From Siphonodentalium dalli (lineage: Eukaryota > Mollusca > Scaphopoda > Gadilida > Siphonodentaliidae), in contig CP136064.1 of NCBI GenBank assembly GCA_032622095.1, positions 279,333,614 to 279,397,613 of the forward strand: a stretch of DNA of 64,000 nucleotides, given 5' to 3'. How positions within the stretch are numbered: position 1 is the first letter of the stretch; the number at the start of each line of letters is the position of its first letter. Below are positions 25,526 to 34,500 of the stretch, in pieces. The translations under genes and the position numbers were made by a program. The notes beneath the pieces were generated by a model. It was not told where the DNA came from, made no database searches, and saw only the letters and a list, made by a program, of their open reading frames with translations.

Positions 25526-28500
25526 TTAGGCCAATGCATTCTCTTATATATGCGAGGCGACCTATGGTCTGTTGATTCAAATTTTTTAAATTAACGCCAT
25601 TATAACATCCACCTGAGTCACCACAACGAATTTGTGATCAGTCTAACGGAAGGACAGATAGATAGATACATATACTAGCTGAAACAGGCTCCCTTCGGTA
25701 GCTTTTCTTCAGTCGGAGGACCATCGACATTGGTCGACTTCCTTTCAAACTTCACAATGTCCCAATATAATTATATATGTAACAATATTTCATAAATATT
25801 ACCTGACAAACTCTATTTAAATGATTAAACTAAACAAGCAATACAGTGTCGTCGCCAAAACCCAGATCTGGACTTCCAGCACTCTTACACAGGGTCCAAA
25901 TATGGACTTTCAGCACTGAACCAGTTAAACAGAGTTAAATTTTAATAATTTAAACAGTTTGATTTTTTTTTTTTATTTATTTAAATTTTTTTTAAAGTTA
26001 ATTTTTTTTTATAGATTGAGCTCCTTGCTCAAATTAACAAACATTTTTTTTTTAATTTAATATTTTCAAATATTTTGAAAAACTAATGCCATTATAACCT
26101 CCGCGGGGGTACCCCGAGTCACCACACCAAATTTGGTTGAAATCGGTCTAGGGGTCTGAGAGAAAAACGGACAGACAGATCCTACTCTATATATAGATAT
26201 ATTTCACCTCACCCAGAAATGGCAGCTTCTGATTGGTCAAAAGCCATGCACTATAATGGTATACTGTTGTGCTAAGGCCAAATGAAATTACAACAATACT
26301 GTGAAAATATTTTTCACAGGAACGACATCAACTTGCGAAGTGGCAACATTTCTGTTGAATTCAACTTGTAATACAGTTTCAGGTTTTCGTGCTTCAAAAC
26401 AGAACCTAAATTCTGCGCGTTTCTGTTAATTGAACTTGATTTCAACACAACCTTGCAATGATTATGTTTCTCTCAAACTGTTTATCGTTAAGTTGATGAT
26501 CATACAGTGTTTTTGTTCTCAGTAAAACAAGTTGTACATGATTTCTCTTAACGTCTTATGAAGGGAATTTGAAGAGTCCAGCAGTTGGTGCATGTTTGTA
26601 GGATACGGTTATGTAGTATGCATGCTGCAAGTTCAAATGTTCGTTGAAATATGTGACCCGCCATATCAAATCCAGTCGTAAGTCGGGATTTTTTTACCCT
26701 GTGCCAATGCATTCTCTTATATATGCGAGTCGACCATAGGTCGCCTCGCATATATAAGAGAATGCATTGGCCTAACAATTTTTTATCATTTTTTTTAAAT
26801 AAATGTTTCTTACAATTTTTAGGACATAAAATAAAAAACATCCATTACCCTGCAGGGAGCCCCACACATATTATAGAAGCATATAGAAGAGTGTCGTCTG
26901 CTCATGTTTGTCTGGGGCTCTGTATGGGTGAAATTATAAAATTGTTAAAGAATACAAGAAAAAATTATTAAAATTGTAAAAAATTGTTAGGCCAATACAT
27001 TTTCTTATATATGCGAGGCGACCCATGGTCGACTCGCATATATAAGAGAATGCATTGGCACTGGGTAAAAAAATCCCGACTTACAACTGGATTTGATATG
27101 GCGGGTCACATATAATAAACTAGTTGAACTACCCTCATAGTCAACTCCAAGCCATGCTCTATTTATTAAATATATATATGTCATAGTAATGGAGGACTCA
27201 GTATGAGTGCACATGTAACGCAGACGGATATTTCCATAGAACAATGTAAAAAGAGGGATACGCATTTATTACATGCTTGTTAACCCTTTACCCAACAAAC
27301 CGGCCAAAACCGGCCAAATAAAGCTGCAACAGCCTAAATTATCTTGGGTCTGTCTCAATAAAACCATACAAATATGGATATCATTGGAACCGGCTCATTG
27401 ACCACATTGTGATGGTTACAGTTATGCCCTGTGCCAATGCATTCTCTTATATATGCGAGTCGACCATAGGTCGCCTCGCATATATAAGAGAATGCATTGG
27501 CCTAAAAAAAAATCTTTTTTTAACACTTTTTACCATTTTTTCTTACATTCTTTAACAATTTTATAATTTTTAATGTGTTAAGCCAATGCATTCTCTTATA
27601 TATGCGAGGCGACCTATGGTCGACTCGCATATATAAGAGAATGCATTGGCACAGGGCCCTTCTGTTGGGTAAAGGGTTAATAGAATTACAGTGTTATTGC
27701 TGTGTTGTATTTACAAATCTGTGTGACCCACAAGCCTTGAAATAGTGTGTCTGTCATTTGCAGAATGAGGTCCCCAGAGGGTGAATTTAGTGATGCTACC
27801 CCGCCATCACCAAATTCACCCTCTGGGAACCTCATTCTGCTTAAACCTCAGCAGAATGAGGATCCCAGAGGGTGAATTTGGTGATGCTTGCCCACTATGC
27901 GGGGTAGCATCACTAAATTCACCCTCTGGGGACCTCATTCTGCAAATGACAGACACACTATTTCAAGGCTTGGTGACCCATTGGGTCATAGCATTCCGCT
28001 GATGTCACACGACATAAATGGCGTTCGCCTTAACCATGAAATCAGAAAAATAAAATAAAAGCATCATCACAAATGACCAAGAAAAGCCGTGTATAAAGCC
28101 TGAATAAACCTTGTGAGTCTGCTGTTTTAATTAACAAATCATAGGACGAGTGGGGTGTAATAAACACAGAATGACACATGTGTTAATAGGTATGTTGATA
28201 TGGCACTTGTGCCATCGCAGGACGATAGATCTCTTGAGGGTGTGTCCTCTTTTTCTTTCGCATTGGCACTCATGCCGTATCGACAAAACCATAAACACAC
28301 TCATGTCGTTCTGTATATATATGATACAGCACATCCGTAATTGGGGACACAAGTTTGCTTATTAATTTTAAAGGACTGAAAGTGTTCAAGTCTTGAACTT
28401 TCAAGTTTTCATTGACTGTCATGGAACTTTATAAGACCAGATGAAATATATTGTTCATTAAGACTGTTTGTGAATTAACCTCTTCACTGCTCAGTGACGT

Positions 28501-31500
28501 CACATGCTGGGCCATTGACATTAGTCTTGAACATTCACCCATTTCATTTACAGTCATGGAACTTTTATAAGACGTCATGTGCTCGGCCATTGACTTTATG
28601 GACATTATCCAGTGAAAAAAATAATGGGAATATCTAGAAAACCCTAAAAGTGTGACTCCATTCAAAAGCTATAATCATTCAAAATTGTGGAAGTACTAAG
28701 TATGGACGTATAGCGCATAGCATGAAATTTTACATCTGTATTCAATAAGGATGTATAGCACCCAAGAGGTTAAGTAGGTGAGTTACAGAATGCTCGGGAT
28801 GAGGCAGTTATCTACAAGGAGATTCTTAGTGCATAAGGGTCATACTCACACTCGTTTCAACTTTATTGACGATAACATCATTATAATTTCGCAACAGGAA
28901 TGCGTTCCCAACAGTCTGCTCAATACTAACAACATCTGAAATTCAATAGCAAATCTATTAGTATCTGTATAGTGCCACCCTCTTAATTCAGATTGTTTGG
29001 CTTCAGCAATCCGCTATGGCAATCCTTTACCATGGCCCAGTTTACTTCAGCAAATGGCTTTGGTATTGCTGATTGCTGTAGCCAATTATAAGGGCTGATA
29101 GTGTGATCAGCAACAGTCTGCTCAATACTAAGAACATCTGAAATTCATAATAAATTCTACCATCATTCCTATGCTTGTGATAAAGGTAATCAATCAGATT
29201 AATTGGAAGGTTCATTGTTATCTTGAATTAGTCAGAGCACTAGACTAATAAAACTTCTAAACGTTTTTATAGGAGAGGTTTGAAAATTTATAAGTTACCT
29301 TTCGATGCCCTTCCTACTGAACAAAACCAAACTATCTGCGTCTCCAGTCCAATAAAAAGTTTTGGGTAGGCACCTTTTTCTATGGTAAGTAGGGAAACCC
29401 TAAACAGGTATTTTTTTTCTTCCATATTGATATGACTGATAAAGCTTTTTTGTTTTATATATTTTTATTCAGACAAAATCATTTATACAGTACACATTGT
29501 AGATACATTATCTCAATAAACTTGTTAGACTAAATTAATTAAAGCATCATTGTCTCATATTGTCTGGGATTTGTTTTTTTCTTTGGGGGGAGGGGAGGGG
29601 ATTGGGCTGGCTTGAACTTGAAATTATCAAGAAATGTGTTGTTTCTTTGAGTGTATGTAATATATGTTAACCATACCCCGCTGGACAAAACAAGTGTCCA
29701 ATGCCACCGCGGTGTACTTGCCGTTCGGCCCGCGGTGTCACTTTGTGGAACCGCGGCTGAGCACCGCGGCCGAACGGCAAGTACACCGCGGTCGAACGGC
29801 AAGTACACCGCGGCCGAACGGCAAGTACACCGCGGCCGAACGGCAAGTACACCGCGGCCGAACGGCAAGTACACCGGGGTTAGATTCCTGGTTTGTATCG
29901 TCTTTTTTTCTCGAGTTTAAAACATGTTTTATTAGTAGAAATATACGAAGGTTAGTATTTTTAATTACAGGAAATTTAAATCCGTACATAATATCGGCTT
30001 TAATGTCATTATGCAAATCACATTTATATTTAACCCAACTGTTTCAACGATCTAACGTACCGGTAGATTTTAATGGAATTTTGTAGTCAAATATAAAAAA
30101 AACTTCATGCGTCGATCCTGTGCATGCTAGCACGTCGACATACACCTGTTAATCATCCAGGATTAGTTTGTGAGATTTTATTCTCTGCTTCAATTGGTTG
30201 GCTGTGGGAGGAGCTTACCGATATTTTGTTCTAATGCGGTATGCTTTGACACCATAACCGAGATTTGGTAAATAAAATGATTCCCATGTTTTTATTAGAG
30301 TTGCTATTATTTTTGAAAAAAAATATGATCAAATGAGCATATTAAATAAAAGTGTTATTTTATCGATCCATATATGTGGCAAATCCATTGCCAAGTAAAA
30401 ATTAATTGCCAGAAACTGAAAATACGCGACATTTTACACTTTGCTCGATCTATAAGTCCACGGTATTTGCCACCAGAGTAATGAGAGGATGGACTGAATA
30501 AAGATTACACAAACAATGTGTGTTGAAAAACAAATTAGAAGTGTGATGGGACACGTGTATATAAGGTCAAAAGGAATAATGCACACGTTTCCCCGAACGG
30601 ACACCCCGAAATTAGGGGTGGGCGGTAAGCTTTTCAATTCATTTAATGTTTTCCGTTTTATTATGCATTAACAAGCTATTGAAAATACACCATTTATTGT
30701 ATTCTCTACCAACATTCCTAAATATAAGAATTTAGTCATCATATTCAAATAAAAAATTTCATGTTGACAAGTTTTGAAAACCACTAGCCCTGATCAGAAA
30801 ATGCAGATAATTCGGGGAAAACCTCGCGTGCACAAACAACCACGCGGTCAATACGTCTGACATGCATGCGTTTATTACTGGTATAATTTATGTAGGAATC
30901 TGGATTTTAAAAACCAGACATATATTGACAAGTATAGTATCTCAACAAACATGCTTACTCTAATAGAGTTTCATAAATAAATAACCATTGGAATACACAG
31001 CGGCGCCGTATACGCCAATAAAAAAAACAGAGAACCACGATTCTTTTGTTTTCGCAACAGCAGTACATTCTCAGATATTCCCGTTTTGTTGAAGCGATGC
31101 GCTCTGGTGCCGTGTTTCCCAGAAAGCCGATTAATTTAGCACAATTCTAATGATCCCATGATCTCCCTCCCATATCCGATCTATTGCAAATTCACAAAAA
31201 CGAACCACGTGGTCGCTTTTATTCAATGGATGTATAAACCATGCATGCCTCATTAAATTTTTATTTTGTTATATATCCATTATAAAGTATTGTTTACGTA
31301 TATTGCCACAAAAAATTGAGTGAAACCCTCGATTGGGAGGTTGATAACCGCCGTTAATTTTGCGCACATCTGTACATCTCAAATGCCAGGTGCACGCGAT
31401 TACGTCAGCATTATTCAGAAACTGGGCGCGAGGAATGTAGCAATGACATTGTTTGCTACATCGTAACTGTTTGAGTTAACATGATTATGACATGTCACTT

Positions 31501-34500
31501 TCTCCTCGATATTCCCTTTCAAGTTTTATCAAAGTTCAATTGGCATGCTGTCGCAGTTTTGTCTTTAAAGTAACCACGGTATTGAAAGGATTTGAATATT
31601 TAATAGGTTCATAAAATCTTCGCGGGAGAAAAATACCTGATCACGCACAAACGCTCTTTATGGTTCATTCTGAAGACAATTCTGGCACAGATTTTTATAC
31701 ATTCAATGGACGGCAGTGAATTCCAAAAGGAGGTCCACATGGGTGGATGTTGTCAGTATATAATTCAAACCAAATAATAGTTTTAATTAATGTAAAAAAA
31801 ATAATATTTAACAAGAGAAAACAACATCACAATAACAAATATTTCAACATGGGCAAACAAACAGTCCAAAGTAGGATGCGACAATCCTTATTTTATAATC
31901 AGTCTTAAATGACAGCATAGTCATGATGAGGCTGCCACGTGTGCACGACATTCCAATGCTTATTTCTCAAAAAGACACGTGCTGCCAAATCTAGATGAAG
32001 TCTGTTGTCGGCAACATCACACTTCCGTGTCACCTAATAATTATCAGCGGGAGCCTTTTCTAATTAGGATGGATTATGACACCTTGATTTTATGACAGTT
32101 TACTGGTGGGACGTACGTTGACTACTTAAAAGATTATCACACCTTGTCACCAGACAGATTAACCCTCAAACTTATAATAGATCGTCTGACGGACGGTATT
32201 TAGACAATGGCCTCAATCAAGCCTCATTTATGGTGCCCTCTTTGTGTTTTTCAACATCATTCCAAGAACGGCAAGTACACCGCGGTCGAACGGCAAGTAC
32301 ACCGCGGCCGAACGGCAAGTACACCGCGGCCGAACGGCAACTACACCGCGGCCGAACGGCAAGTACACCGCGGCTGAACGGCAAGTACACCGCGGCCGAA
32401 CTGCAATCAGCCGGTGGAGCCGCGGTGTTGTTGCAGTTCGGCCGCGGTGGCAACGCAAACCGCACCGCGGTTAAGTGGACACTTGTTTTGTCCAGCGGGG
32501 TATGTATGTAATTTTCTATCAAAGACTTAATAAGATAAAGAAAAACAACGTTATAATTTGTTTGCAGGCAGATTGGATATGTATTTCGTTGGAATAGTTC
32601 CATTTTAAACCTTGTTATTATTATAACTGTTGGCTGAATAATAGATTATTCAATTAAATATTTTAAGTATGACCATCTTTCTGTGAATTGTTTATATCGG
32701 CCTTGGTTATAATAACATATACGTTCAGCAAGGTAGTATGCCTTTAGTTCTCTTTGCAAGCATAGATAATTTGGTATGTGTTCATTTAATTTTGACCTAT
32801 ATATATGGTATCTGGTAAATAGAAGTAAAAATTGTATCCACGGTTCAAGGTTTTTCTCTGGTGTGTTGCTAAAAATAGCTATTATATTATTTAGTTTAAT
32901 TCTTTGGCTTGTTAGATTGTATATCCACATCTCTACAGTCCGCCAAATTTTTTTTATGACATGACATTCCCAGAAGATATGAAGTATTGTTTCGATTTTG
33001 TTTTTACAGAATGTACATGTATCTTCATCTTGGATGCCTATTATTTTCAAAAATTTATTTGTACATAGTATATGTGTGTTAATTCGATATTGAAACCATT
33101 TAAGTTTTGTATCTGTAACATTGTAAAAGGGACATTCAAAAACTTCTTTCCACCATTCCATGCTATATGTTTTGTTTAGTTTATCCTCCCATTTAGCTAT
33201 TTGTTTGCTTTGATTTTCATATGGGATCATTATCTTATATACATTTTTTTTGCTAGTTGTATTTAGAATGTTTTTTAATTGGAATGGAATAAATGGATAA
33301 TCCACAGTCATTTTGTTATCACATTTCTTTAATGATTTTTCGTAGTTTTTTATTAATTTTACTATTCCATGAAATGTTACAAAATTCAATTTTGATTTAT
33401 ATTTTAAAGTAAACTCATTGTATGACATGAAACTCCCAGATGGGATTTTAAAATCTGAAATAGTTACTATCCTTTCGGTCATAAACATGTTTATTCGTGG
33501 TTCAACAAATTTAGCTGTGGCATTAAAACCAATCAATGGTAGGGTATCAAAGTCTATCTGACTTATAGGATGTAATTTATTACAGTATACCATCCATGCG
33601 TTAATTACATCTCTCCAGAAAGGATTATCAACAGCTTGAGCATGCTTCTTTAAAATAGATGGGGTCATTAGGTACCAACATGTATTAAATATGGGGGCAG
33701 AATTTTCAAGAATGATAGTCCATGATGTATCTTGAACTATACATCTTTTAATCCATGATATTTTCATTGAGTTCATAAATCCATTTAGATCAGTCATTGC
33801 ACATCCACCATTTGTATAATCTTGTATAAGTTGTTTCCTACTAATTCTATCTGGACCATTCTTCCAAACAAAACCAAAAAGAGTTTTATTTAGTTCTTTA
33901 ATGAATTGTGCTGGAGGGTTTGGTAATGCTAGGAATAAGTGTACAATTTTTGAAATAGCTAGGGATTTTACTACAGTTATCCTGCCCAGTGCAGTCAAGT
34001 TTCTTCTACCCCATGTTGAAAGTATGTTTTTTATTTTATTTAATCCATTAGAGAAATTTATATCGATCATTCTGTTAATATCGTGATTAAATTCAATACC
34101 CAATATTTTGAATGTTTCCGGATTCAATTTTAATTTCCACCTGTCACAAATAGTCTCTGTGCAATCTGATTTGGTACCTATCCAAACTGCCTGCGTTTTA
34201 TTGTAATTAATTTTCAGTCCTGAAACGTGTTTAAATTTATCAAGGATATACATGGTTGCTTCCAGTGACTCGGGTGACCCGTCCAAAAATATGGATGTAT
34301 CATCAGCGTATTGAGATATTTGTATATTTTTATTACCAACATTGATTCCATTAACTGTCTGAGAGTTTCTCACCATAATACCTAGGATTTCACCACATAA
34401 TAGAAATATATATGGGGATATAGGATCGCCTTGTCTGCACCCCCGCTCTAAGTTAAAAAATCTGGATATCTGACCATTCATGTTTATACATGACGATGAA

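Noticed and set aside
29539-30086. Several overlapping ORFs on both strands (up to 140 codons)
   Set aside because: They are translations of the 21-bp GGCAAGTACACCGCGG array, whose unit stays open in several frames. No domain and no exon signals.
32217-32603. ORFs of 76-128 codons on both strands
   Set aside because: Same array translated again at the right-hand copy.
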